From NCBI GenBank assembly GCA_018969975.1, contig JAGWXI010000001.1, positions 1-64,000 of the forward strand: 64,000 nucleotides of DNA, in the 5' to 3' direction. Position 1 is the stretch's first letter. Every line of letters begins with the position of its first letter. This document shows, piece by piece, positions 25,546 to 33,599 of this stretch. A model generated the notes under the pieces. It searched no databases. It was not told the DNA's origin and saw nothing but the letters and a program-made list of their open reading frames with translations. The position numbers were made by a program, and so were the translations under genes. The stretch comes from Burkholderiales bacterium (lineage in GTDB: Bacteria > Pseudomonadota > Gammaproteobacteria > Burkholderiales > Burkholderiaceae_C).

Positions 25546-26926
25546 GGCTCAGACCTGTGCTTTCGGTTTGGTAATGGGCTGCAATTTTTTGTAACTTATT
25601 GACTGTTAATGCGCCAAGCGCACTGGCTTGGGCAGCTGGAGCGTCTGAATTATTTTCTGCTACGCCTAAGTTATCCAGCGCACGCTTGACTAAATCAACC
25701 ATAGCGACGGATTCCACTAAATCACTGGTGCGCTCGCCTTGGCTGGCGATGGAAACAGGCAGTGTTTTCTCGGTTAAGAATTGCAGCAAAGCCCATGGCT
25801 GGTTGGACTCGTCTAATTTGCTGAGCATCAAGCTCGACCAGGTGTTGTCCGTGTTTTCAAACAGTCGGCGCAAAGTGGCGGCAGAGGCATCAGCTGGCAC
25901 CACGGCATGGAAACCCATGTTTTGTTGCAATCCACGGATCTCTGTCAAACGTTCTTGCATTTGTACGCCAGAGGTATCGATCAAGATCAACCGGCGGCTG
26001 GCATGCTCTTCAAGCAATAACTTCAAGGTGCCGATGTTGATTGCACGAAAACAGTCAACGCCAGACTGGGCGCTGAGTAACTGGGTTTGGTTCCAGGCGC
26101 CAGCGCGTTGGTCGTGGTAACTGATGACCATGACTTTTTCGCTGCCATGTGCAAGGGAAGCTGCTTGCGCCAGTCGCGCCACCATCAATGATTTGCCAGC
26201 ACCAGAAGGGCCGACCAAGACATGCACTCCAGAGCTGGGCATAGCCAGTTGCTCTTGCTCGACGGCATGGCTGAGTTGGTTTTGTAAGGCGAGTTTGGCG
26301 TCGGCCATGTTGTCATGGTCTTTGATGCTGTCGATCAACAAGGCGCGCAAAGCGACCGGAATCGGTGCGTCATTGAGTGCGTCGCGCAACGGTGACAAAG
26401 CAGGTGGCAGAGGCATATTGCCTTGCCAGGTTGCCATTTGTTGGCTGAGTTTGAATTCGCGGCGCAAGGAAGCTAGCTCTTCTCGCACGAGTTCAACGAT
26501 CTCTCGGCCACGCACCATTTCATGGTCGCGAATCTCTTGTTCAGCTTCAGTGGCCTTTGCTTTGGCTGCAGGTTTTGTAGCGACTTTGGCCTTGATAGGC
26601 TCTGCTTTGGCGGTGACTTGAATAATGGGTTTGGCCACTTGGGTGGCTTGGCGCTCGCGTGCTTGGCGTTTGTTGTCTTCCAGTGTTTTGCCCAAAAGCA
26701 CATCAAATTTGCTGGCTGGCTCTTTGTTAGAGGCGTTGGCGAATTCGGTTTTGAGAAACGGTTCTGCCTCTTCCGCAGTGAGCGCTGGAATATCGACTGC
26801 CACGATGAGTTCGGTCAGGCCATTGACCTGGCTGCTGGAGATCACCAGCACGTCAGGACCGTATTGCGCGATCGCCTTTTCATTGGCGGCTCGTGCATTG
26901 CGGGCGAGGATTCGTTTGAGTTCCAT
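25538..26926 (-). CDS. flhF: FlhF, SRP-type GTPase for polar flagellar placement
   Basis: 462 aa. A basic, poorly conserved N-terminal region (LGKTLEDNKRQARERQA) precedes an Ala/Lys-rich linker. The N/G domain begins near residue 185. The P-loop is GPSGAGKS (239-246), G3 reads DTSGV (317-321) where SRP GTPases have DTAGR, and G4 is SKLDE (369-373) rather than TKLDE. These changes suggest altered or weak GTP hydrolysis. FlhF marks the pole for basal-body assembly and works with FlhG. It lies 34 bp after flhA. Confidence 0.9.
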   Translation of the reverse strand: MELKRILARNARAANEKAIAQYGPDVLVISSSQVNGLTELIVAVDIPALTAEEAEPFLKTEFANASNKEPASKFDVLLGKTLEDNKRQARERQATQVAKPIIQVTAKAEPIKAKVATKPAAKAKATEAEQEIRDHEMVRGREIVELVREELASLRREFKLSQQMATWQGNMPLPPALSPLRDALNDAPIPVALRALLIDSIKDHDNMADAKLALQNQLSHAVEQEQLAMPSSGVHVLVGPSGAGKSLMVARLAQAASLAHGSEKVMVISYHDQRAGAWNQTQLLSAQSGVDCFRAINIGTLKLLLEEHASRRLILIDTSGVQMQERLTEIRGLQQNMGFHAVVPADASAATLRRLFENTDNTWSSLMLSKLDESNQPWALLQFLTEKTLPVSIASQGERTSDLVESVAMVDLVKRALDNLGVAENNSDAPAAQASALGALTVNKLQKIAAHYQTESTGLSHE

Positions 26927-26960
26927 AGGTTGCTCACTCTGTCTTGGTCAATGGTTGAAA

Positions 26961-29063
26961 TCAGTCGTTATTTTTCTTGGCGTCCACCGTGTGGATCACT
27001 TTGACGGCTTGGTCATCAGGAATTTCGCTATAGGAGAGCACCGTCAAATCATTCACACGGAAGCGTGCGGCTTTGGAGAGCCAGCCACGGATCACTGGAG
27101 AGACCACCAACACGGCGGGGTGCCCCATGTCTTCCACAGCGCGCGAACCTTCGCGCAACGCAGCAAATAGGTTTTCGGCCAAGCTGGGCTCCATCACCAC
27201 GGGCTGGCCAGGCTGGCTTTGTTGCAACACGTTGTGCAGCAATTGCTCGAGCGTAGGCTCTAAGGTCATGACTTGCAAGCTACTGTCGCCATCGATCAGG
27301 TTTTGCATGATCATGCGGCCCAACTTGGGACGCACGATGGCGGTGAGTTGTTCGGGATCTTGGGTGCGGGTGCTGGCTTCGGTCAACGCTTCGGCAATCG
27401 TGCGCATGTCGCGGATCGAGACGGACTCTTGCAACAGGTTTTGCAAAGTCCGGGTCAAGATGCCCAAAGACAATTTGCCAGGAACCAAGTCTTCCACAAT
27501 CTTCGGCGACTTGGCTGCAAGTTTGTCAAGCAGTTGTTGGGTTTCATCGTGGCTGAGCAAATCAGCTGCGTTTTCACGCAGTACTTTATTGAGATGGGTT
27601 GAAATCGCCGTCGCGGCATCGACCACCGTATAGCCCAAGGTTCGCGCTTGGTCGCGTTGCGATGGTTCGATCCACACTGCTTCCAAACCAAACGCAGGTT
27701 CGCGGGTGGCTAGGCCCTCTAGTTGGCCATAGACCTGCCCAGGGTTGATGGCCAATTCACGGCCAACTTTTATTTCGCCCTTGCCTCGCACCACGCCTTT
27801 GAGCACGATGTTGTAGGAGTCTGGATCAATATTGAGGTCATCGCGAATACGCACAGGTTGCACCAAAAAGCCCAACTCGGCAGAGAGTTTTTTACGCACG
27901 CCTTTGACCCGCGACATCAGTTCGCCGCCCGTTTCAGCATTGACCAAAGGAATCAATCCATAACCGATTTCTAAGCCAATGAGGTCCACTTGGTCGACGT
28001 CGTCCCAGTCAAGTTCTTTGGGGGCGTCTGTGGGTGCAGCGTCTTTTTCAGCTTGTACCGCTTGCTCTTGCTGCACTTCTTTAGAGATGATCATCAGTCC
28101 CAAGCCAGCGGCGGCCACTGACAAAGAGAAGAACATCAGGTGTGGCATGCCAGGCACCATGCCCAAGATAATCAAAATCGCTGCAGATATAAATAGTGCG
28201 GTAGGGTTAGCGAGTTGGTCCGAAGCCTGTTCTGTAATGGACTCGGTGGTTGTTACCCGGGTCACCACAATGGCAGTGGCCAAGGACAAGAGTAGAGACG
28301 GGATCTGCGCAACCAAGCCGTCACCAATGGTGAGCAAGGTGTAGAGCTTGCCAGCCTCAGCAATTGGTAAGTCGTGCTGCGCAACCCCAATAATCAGGCC
28401 GCCGATCAAGTTGATCAACAAAATCAGCAAGCCAGCAATGGCGTCGCCACTCACAAATTTAGAGGCACCGTCCATCGAACCGAAGAAGTCGGATTCTTGG
28501 GCTAATTCGGCGCGGCGTTTTTTGGCGGTCTCTTGGTCGATGACGCCTGCGTTCAAATCGGCGTCGATGGACATTTGCTTACCGGGCATGGCGTCCAAGG
28601 TAAAGCGGGCATTTACTTCAGAGACGCGTCCAGCACCCTTGGTCACCACAATAAAGTTGATGATCATCAAAATCGCGAAGATGATGAAACCGACTACATA
28701 GTTGCCGGCAATCACGAATTCGCCGAAAGCGGCCACCACTTTGCCCGCTGCATGGGCACCCTCATGGCCGTGGACCAAGATGACACGGGTCGACGCTACG
28801 TTGAGCGCCAGACGCAGCATGGTGGCAAATAAGAGGACGGTGGGAAAGGATGAAAACTCGAGCGGCTTGCGGGTGCTGATAGCGATCATGATGACCACCA
28901 GACTGCACATGATGTTGAAAGTAAACAAAAAGTCTAACAACAGCGGTGGCAGTGGCAACACCAACATGGCCATGATGACGAGCACCACCACCGGAATACT
29001 GAGTCCGGTGAGGTCAAATTTCGACAAGTTCTGTCGAATCGTTGACAGAGTGAGTGTGCTCAT
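26961..29063 (-). CDS. flhA: FlhA, flagellar export gate protein
   Basis: 700 aa, standard length. The N-terminal half has about eight membrane helices (for example VVLVIMAMLVLPLPPLLLDF and YVVGFIIFAILMIINFIVV). The FHIPEP-type cytoplasmic loop lies at about residues 140-210 and contains VTKGAGRVSEVNARFTLDAMPGKQMSIDADLNAG. The C-terminal nonameric ring domain includes LEIGYGLIPLV and PVVMEPSLAENLFAALREG. FlhA forms the export gate and docks chaperone-substrate complexes. It is first in the flhA-flhF-flhG-fliA operon behind a sigma-54 promoter. Confidence 0.97.
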   Translation of the reverse strand: MSTLTLSTIRQNLSKFDLTGLSIPVVVLVIMAMLVLPLPPLLLDFLFTFNIMCSLVVIMIAISTRKPLEFSSFPTVLLFATMLRLALNVASTRVILVHGHEGAHAAGKVVAAFGEFVIAGNYVVGFIIFAILMIINFIVVTKGAGRVSEVNARFTLDAMPGKQMSIDADLNAGVIDQETAKKRRAELAQESDFFGSMDGASKFVSGDAIAGLLILLINLIGGLIIGVAQHDLPIAEAGKLYTLLTIGDGLVAQIPSLLLSLATAIVVTRVTTTESITEQASDQLANPTALFISAAILIILGMVPGMPHLMFFSLSVAAAGLGLMIISKEVQQEQAVQAEKDAAPTDAPKELDWDDVDQVDLIGLEIGYGLIPLVNAETGGELMSRVKGVRKKLSAELGFLVQPVRIRDDLNIDPDSYNIVLKGVVRGKGEIKVGRELAINPGQVYGQLEGLATREPAFGLEAVWIEPSQRDQARTLGYTVVDAATAISTHLNKVLRENAADLLSHDETQQLLDKLAAKSPKIVEDLVPGKLSLGILTRTLQNLLQESVSIRDMRTIAEALTEASTRTQDPEQLTAIVRPKLGRMIMQNLIDGDSSLQVMTLEPTLEQLLHNVLQQSQPGQPVVMEPSLAENLFAALREGSRAVEDMGHPAVLVVSPVIRGWLSKAARFRVNDLTVLSYSEIPDDQAVKVIHTVDAKKNND

Positions 29064-29138
29064 CAGTGAAATCCAGTTGAAATTGGAACGTTTAGATTGC
29101 TTTTTTACCGTAACAACACGTCACGGTCGGTTAGTTCA

Positions 29139-29154
29139 AGCAATCGATGTGCCA
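29139..29154 (-). promoter_or_regulatory. Sigma-54 promoter of flhA-flhF-flhG-fliA
   Basis: On the minus strand TGGCAC-ATCGA-TTGCT, an exact consensus match with correct GG-N10-GC spacing, 76 bp upstream of the flhA ATG. It lies in the 188-bp divergent region shared with fliK. Confidence 0.85.
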
Positions 29155-29204
29155 ACCCAAACTGACACCTGAGTTCACGGCAAGGTAAACGGCAAGAAGT
29201 GACC

Positions 29205-29220
29205 TGTCACGGTTCTTGCT
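29205..29220 (+). promoter_or_regulatory. Sigma-54-like promoter of fliKLMN
   Basis: TGTCACG-GTTC-TTGCT: CACG and TTGCT match exactly and the spacing is right, but the -24 GG is GT. It lies 32 bp upstream of the fliK ATG and faces away from the flhA promoter 50 bp away. The -24 change lowers confidence. Confidence 0.5.
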
Positions 29221-29251
29221 TAGTCACTGCGTCAACTTGTTTTGAAACACC

Positions 29252-31018
29252 ATGAACCTCAACAGTTATCTTTCACTGCCAACACCACCCAGGGTGGCCA
29301 CACAAGCTGCAGACAGTCCTCTTCAAGGTACTGTGAGCGGCGCGGATATGGTCGCCGGTCATAGCCTGGGGCTGGACTTTGCGCAAATCATGGCAAAGCA
29401 ATTACAGCAATTACCCAGCGCGCAGCGGCAAAATTTTGCCGCTAGCAGCGCACCAAGCCCTGCTGAGACTGGGCAAGCTAAGCGTCAGGTGGAATCGGCG
29501 GCTGATAAAGATTACCCAGAAGAAACAACAAGCCAGGACAAGCCAACGCCTCAGAAAATCGAGCGGCAATCGCAGGAGTCGCCTGGTCAGGCCAAAGAAA
29601 ATAAGCAAGAATCAAGCACAAAAACTTCTCCGGGCACTTCTCCACGTAGCCGCAAGGCTTCTACGCAGGCCGAAGAACAAGACGCAGCCACGGTGGCTCC
29701 TTCGCCTTGGCGGGGGGATTTGCCCCAACCCTTGGCTTTGGCCGGTTCGGCTACACCTGCGCTTGCCAGCGTTTCAACCCATCCCGTGGCCAACCCCGCA
29801 GCGCAAGAATTGAACCATTCCACGGATTCGTCGATGGACAAATTGCAGACGATCGCGTTGAGCCCGAAAGTGCACATCATTACCGACCCGCGACAAGCTC
29901 CCAGTTCAGAGAGTTTGATGGAGTTTGCCAAGTCGATGGGTTTGGATGATGCAACGATTCAAAACTTAATGGGCACAGCTACAACCCATGCAACAACTAC
30001 AACAACTGCAATAACTGCAAGCCCCCATGGCGTGCCAGTGCACAGCGCTATCGACCTGCTGGCAACTGTGAGCAACAACCCAGGTGCAAGTATTCAACCA
30101 CCTGAATTCACGCCGGAGTTCGCAACCGCTATGACGCAGGCTTTGACAACAACCGTGCAGACCCCTGTTGCCAATGCCAACTTATTGCAAACCAGTGCTG
30201 CTGCGCCTTTGAATTTTGGGATCAGCGCTTTACCAGCCAATGGGCTAAGTCAAGCTGACATGGCGGCGATTCAACAAATTCAAATGACGGTGCTGCCACC
30301 AGCCGTGTTGCCCGTGCAAATTGGTAACACCGCGCAAACGGCTATGGTCCAAAGCACAGCCTCGGTGTTGTCGTTACTCGGTGGAAATATGTTGGAACAA
30401 GATATTGCCAACTTGGCTTCCACCTTTTCTGAAGACAAGGGTGGACAAGGCGATGCAAGTGGCTCTGAAAATGCTGAGCAGTCTTCTTCCGGTTTTGCGC
30501 AAGCACTTGCGCAGTCGAGCGCCAGCGACAGCCGAGCGATGGCCAATAAAGAAGTTGCCAATGCAGTTGCGACTCCTTTGCACGAGGTCTACGACCAATT
30601 GAGCGACAAACTCGCCACCGAAATGGCAGCACGTATGCACAAGCAATTGAGCGATGGCCAATGGAAGATGAAGTTTGGTTTGCGCCCAGCCCACTTAGGT
30701 GGTGTAGAAATTCAACTTGAAATGAAAGACGGCAAACTCGATGCCGTTTTCCGCGCAGAAAACCCTATGACGCGTGATTTGTTACAAAACAGTACACAAC
30801 GTTTACGCGAGGCGCTGCAAAACTTTGGTATTAACGCGGGGTTTGTGCAAGTAGGCCAAAACCCGGGCCAAAGCCATCAAAACCCTTCTGGAAATTCCAC
30901 CCCACAACCCCAAGTTGGAGACAATTCCAAATTGAACACCAACACCAACGACACTGCAAAGCAAGTCGTTGTAAACCGTAGCAATGGCAGTACGTCCTTG
31001 CTTGACTTGTACGCTTAA
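29252..31018 (+). CDS. fliK: FliK, hook-length control protein
   Basis: 588 aa. Residues 1-440 are low complexity, rich in Gln, Ala, Ser and Thr, as expected for the extended molecular-ruler part. The C-terminal switch domain at about 460-545 is conserved: QWKMKFGLRPAHLGGVEIQL, then DAVFRAENPMTRDLL, then LREALQNFGINAGFVQVGQ. FliK measures the hook and switches FlhB from hook to filament export. It starts the fliK-fliL-fliM-fliN unit. The large FlgE subunit may bear on hook dimensions but no simple ratio can be drawn. Confidence 0.92.
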   Translation: MNLNSYLSLPTPPRVATQAADSPLQGTVSGADMVAGHSLGLDFAQIMAKQLQQLPSAQRQNFAASSAPSPAETGQAKRQVESAADKDYPEETTSQDKPTPQKIERQSQESPGQAKENKQESSTKTSPGTSPRSRKASTQAEEQDAATVAPSPWRGDLPQPLALAGSATPALASVSTHPVANPAAQELNHSTDSSMDKLQTIALSPKVHIITDPRQAPSSESLMEFAKSMGLDDATIQNLMGTATTHATTTTTAITASPHGVPVHSAIDLLATVSNNPGASIQPPEFTPEFATAMTQALTTTVQTPVANANLLQTSAAAPLNFGISALPANGLSQADMAAIQQIQMTVLPPAVLPVQIGNTAQTAMVQSTASVLSLLGGNMLEQDIANLASTFSEDKGGQGDASGSENAEQSSSGFAQALAQSSASDSRAMANKEVANAVATPLHEVYDQLSDKLATEMAARMHKQLSDGQWKMKFGLRPAHLGGVEIQLEMKDGKLDAVFRAENPMTRDLLQNSTQRLREALQNFGINAGFVQVGQNPGQSHQNPSGNSTPQPQVGDNSKLNTNTNDTAKQVVVNRSNGSTSLLDLYA

Positions 31019-31057
31019 AACGAACAGATCACAATCTGACCTTTAGGAGAAAAAACT

Positions 31058-31648
31058 ATGGCCACCGCAGAAGCACCCGCAACAGAAGAAGTTGTCGAAG
31101 GCGAACCGAAAAAGAAGAAGCCGATTCTTCTGATCGCCTTGATCGCCGTTTCTACGATCCTTTTATTGGTCGTGGTGGTGTTCACTACCCTGTATTTTTC
31201 GGGTTACTTTGAACACAAGAGCGAGGCTGCAGCCCATGAAAAAGTCGATGAACTCGACAAAGAAGCCGACGCGGCCAAAGCCACGCCTGGTGGTCCAGAC
31301 AAGGTGAAAAAAGAAAGCGAGAACACGCGCTTTGAAAACACCTATCTGCAAATCGATAAAGAGTTCATGACCAATCTCACTGGTAGTAAAAAAGTGATGG
31401 TGGTACAAATTGCCGTGATGACGCATTACGACAACCGTGTGTTTGATAACGTCAAAAAACACGAATTTGCGATCCGCTCTGGCATTTTGGATACGATGCG
31501 CCAAACTACTGAAGCAGATGCTTCACGACCAGATTTTCGCAGCGAACTTGCCGCAAAAATCAAAGTCGTGATGAACGATATTTTGAAAAAATATGAAGAC
31601 TTCGGTGGCATTGAGGACGTTTTCTTCACCTCTTTTGTGATGCAGTAA
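31058..31648 (+). CDS. fliL: FliL, stator-associated basal-body protein
   Basis: 196 aa single-pass inner-membrane protein. A short acidic/lysine-rich cytoplasmic N-terminus precedes the membrane helix (about 24-48, PILLIALIAVSTILLLVVVV). The periplasmic FliL domain includes FENTYLQIDKEFMTNL and MVVQIAVMTHYDN and ends with FGGIEDVFFTSFVMQ. FliL encircles or supports MotAB. A strong ribosome site (TAGGAG) lies just before the start. Confidence 0.94.
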   Translation: MATAEAPATEEVVEGEPKKKKPILLIALIAVSTILLLVVVVFTTLYFSGYFEHKSEAAAHEKVDELDKEADAAKATPGGPDKVKKESENTRFENTYLQIDKEFMTNLTGSKKVMVVQIAVMTHYDNRVFDNVKKHEFAIRSGILDTMRQTTEADASRPDFRSELAAKIKVVMNDILKKYEDFGGIEDVFFTSFVMQ

Positions 31649-31682
31649 ATCCCATCTAACAGACATTAGAGACCCCAGCAAT

Positions 31683-32675
31683 ATGAAATCTAATTTGCTC
31701 TCGGATGAAGAACTCGCCGCCCTCTCGGAGGGCGTTCGCGACGGTTCGATCGAGACCGACACCGGGTTCAACACCAAGGTGCGCGTGCGTAAACACGATC
31801 TAGCCAGCGAAGACAGCAGTCTTGGGGTCAACGTTACGTCGATCGACATGATCAACGAACGATTCATCCGCATGTTCAGAATGGGTTTGTTGGAAGTTTT
31901 GCGCACCAGCCCACGTGTCAACCCGACGCGCGTGCGCATCATGAAGTACAGCGAATACCTGCAAGATTTAAAACCACCATTGGCTGTGAACATGATCCGC
32001 ATGGGGCCACTACGAGGTAACTCGGTGATCATCATCGACCCCAATGTGGTGTTTAGTTCGCTAGACAGTTTTTTTGGCGGTTTTGGCAAAGGTGTTGCCG
32101 ATCTCCCCCCTGGTCGCTTATTTACTCCGACGGAATCGCGCATCATCAAAATTATTTTGGATGTGTTTTTCAGATCTTTGACGGAAGCCTGGGCTCCTTT
32201 GATGCCTATCGAATGCGAACACGTCAGCTCTGAAATCAATCCCCAATTTGCCCAAATTGCCGACGAAAACGACTTGGTTGTCTTGAGTCGCTTTGAAGCC
32301 GACGCTACGGCCAGTGGCGGTCGCGGGTTTATCGATTTGGTCTATCCCTATGCCACCTTGAAGCCGGTGCGCGAGTTACTCAGCAGCCGCGTATCGAGCG
32401 GCGAAGGAAACGAAGAGTCTGACCGTAAGTGGCGCAGCGATCTAGCCGCCGCTGTTGGTGACGCCAAGTTGGAGTTGCAGGTCACGATGGGTGAAGTCAA
32501 AACAACTTTGCACCACTTGAACAACTTGCAAGAAGGCGATTTGTTGTTTTTCAAGAAGGACGACACGTCTCTAATGACTGCCAACGGCGTACCTGCTTTC
32601 CACGTCAACGTAGGAACGCGTGGCTCGCAAGTTGCTGTGCAAATCGACCATGAGCATGTTCATGGAAAACTTTGA
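31683..32675 (+). CDS. fliM: FliM, C-ring switch protein
   Basis: 330 aa. The N-terminal CheY-binding motif is LSDEELAALSEG (5-16), a variant of LSQxEIDALL. The middle domain contains VTSIDMINERFIRMFRMGLLEVLR and VIIIDPNVVFSSLDSFFGG. The C-terminal SpoA domain is LELQVTMGEVKTTLHHLNNLQEGDLLFF. It forms the rotor switch with FliN and FliG and sets rotation direction. It follows fliL by 34 bp and precedes fliN by 14 bp. Confidence 0.96.
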   Translation: MKSNLLSDEELAALSEGVRDGSIETDTGFNTKVRVRKHDLASEDSSLGVNVTSIDMINERFIRMFRMGLLEVLRTSPRVNPTRVRIMKYSEYLQDLKPPLAVNMIRMGPLRGNSVIIIDPNVVFSSLDSFFGGFGKGVADLPPGRLFTPTESRIIKIILDVFFRSLTEAWAPLMPIECEHVSSEINPQFAQIADENDLVVLSRFEADATASGGRGFIDLVYPYATLKPVRELLSSRVSSGEGNEESDRKWRSDLAAAVGDAKLELQVTMGEVKTTLHHLNNLQEGDLLFFKKDDTSLMTANGVPAFHVNVGTRGSQVAVQIDHEHVHGKL

Positions 32676-32689
32676 GTTAGGAAACTACT

Positions 32690-33079
32690 ATGAGTGAAAA
32701 CACCGAAAACACTGAGGCCCAAGCCCAAGAAGTCCAAGAAGTACCAGGGTCAGCTGAAGCTGTAGAGCCCCAAGAAGAGCGTGAGCCAACGCTCGAGGAC
32801 TTCAAACCAACCATGCCCGGCAACATCAACCCTGAGGTGTTGCAAAACATAGTGGTGAATTTGTCCATCGAAGTCGGTCGTGCGGAAATCAAAATCAAAG
32901 ATCTGATGCGTCTGACGCAAGGCAGTGTGGTCGAACTCGACCGGATTGCGGGCGAGCCTCTGGACTTGCTAGTGAACAACTCGGTTGTCGCGCAAGGCGA
33001 AATTGTTTTGGTCAACGACCGCTATGGTGTTCGTTTGACCCGCGTTGTGCCTTCATCTGAGCGCTTAAAACTGGTCTAA
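32690..33079 (+). CDS. fliN: FliN, C-ring switch protein
   Basis: 129 aa with an acidic Glu/Gln-rich N-terminal tail (residues 1-45) and the SpoA domain at about 55-125: VVNLSIEVGRAEIKIKDLM, then GSVVELDRIAGEPLDLLVN, then VAQGEIVLVNDRYGVRLTRV. It forms the lower C ring and docks FliH. In most clusters fliN is followed by fliO-fliP-fliQ-fliR; here an HTH/membrane protein gene follows and the operon then ends. Confidence 0.96.
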   Translation: MSENTENTEAQAQEVQEVPGSAEAVEPQEEREPTLEDFKPTMPGNINPEVLQNIVVNLSIEVGRAEIKIKDLMRLTQGSVVELDRIAGEPLDLLVNNSVVAQGEIVLVNDRYGVRLTRVVPSSERLKLV

Positions 33080-33134
33080 GACTTACACCTCAACAGTTTG
33101 CTATTGCAGACAAATTTAGCAGTAGGACTATGCG

Positions 33135-33599
33135 ATGACTGTAGATCTGGTTGATCGTCATGCAATTGCAAATTTGCGCAAGATGTGCAAATTGGAGCGT
33201 TCCCGACTAGCCCGCCTGGCTGATTTAAGTGTGCAACAAATCACCCAACTCGAAGAGGGTGGCATCAGTGCATTTGCTTCAGTGGAGTCCAAAATCCAAG
33301 CCGCTCTCAAAGTGGCTTCTATCATGAGTGGTGTGCAAGATAACGGCTTGCCAGTCGCGAATGTATTCCACAACAGCAGGGCTAAAGCCTCGCAAATGGG
33401 ATTGGCAGTTACCTACCACCCACCACGCGGAAAACCTACCAAGCCCAAATACCCAGACTCACCCGAGTTCTACAAAATGTTGCTGATATTTTTAGTTTTG
33501 GCTTTTTTGCTGGTGGCAGTGGCTATGCCATTGCTTTTCGCCATTCCAAGCCAAAGCCATTTAGACCCAACAGTAACGGTTCGCCCTATCAATAACTAG
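33135..33599 (+). CDS. Unknown HTH plus single-membrane-helix protein after fliN
   Basis: 154 aa, not recognised. Residues about 10-60 look like a helix-turn-helix fold (IANLRKMCKLERSRLARLADL, then SVQQITQLEEGG). A loop with many Pro and Lys (about 96-108) follows, then one strong membrane helix at 113-136 (FYKMLLIFLVLAFLLVAVAMP) and a short, probably periplasmic tail. This order (cytoplasmic HTH, membrane helix near the C-terminus) recalls RodZ or membrane-bound regulators. It is unlike FliO, which has an N-terminal helix. A TAGGA ribosome site precedes the ATG. It lies 55 bp after fliN and its stop overlaps the carbonic anhydrase stop. Confidence 0.75.
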   Translation: MTVDLVDRHAIANLRKMCKLERSRLARLADLSVQQITQLEEGGISAFASVESKIQAALKVASIMSGVQDNGLPVANVFHNSRAKASQMGLAVTYHPPRGKPTKPKYPDSPEFYKMLLIFLVLAFLLVAVAMPLLFAIPSQSHLDPTVTVRPINN

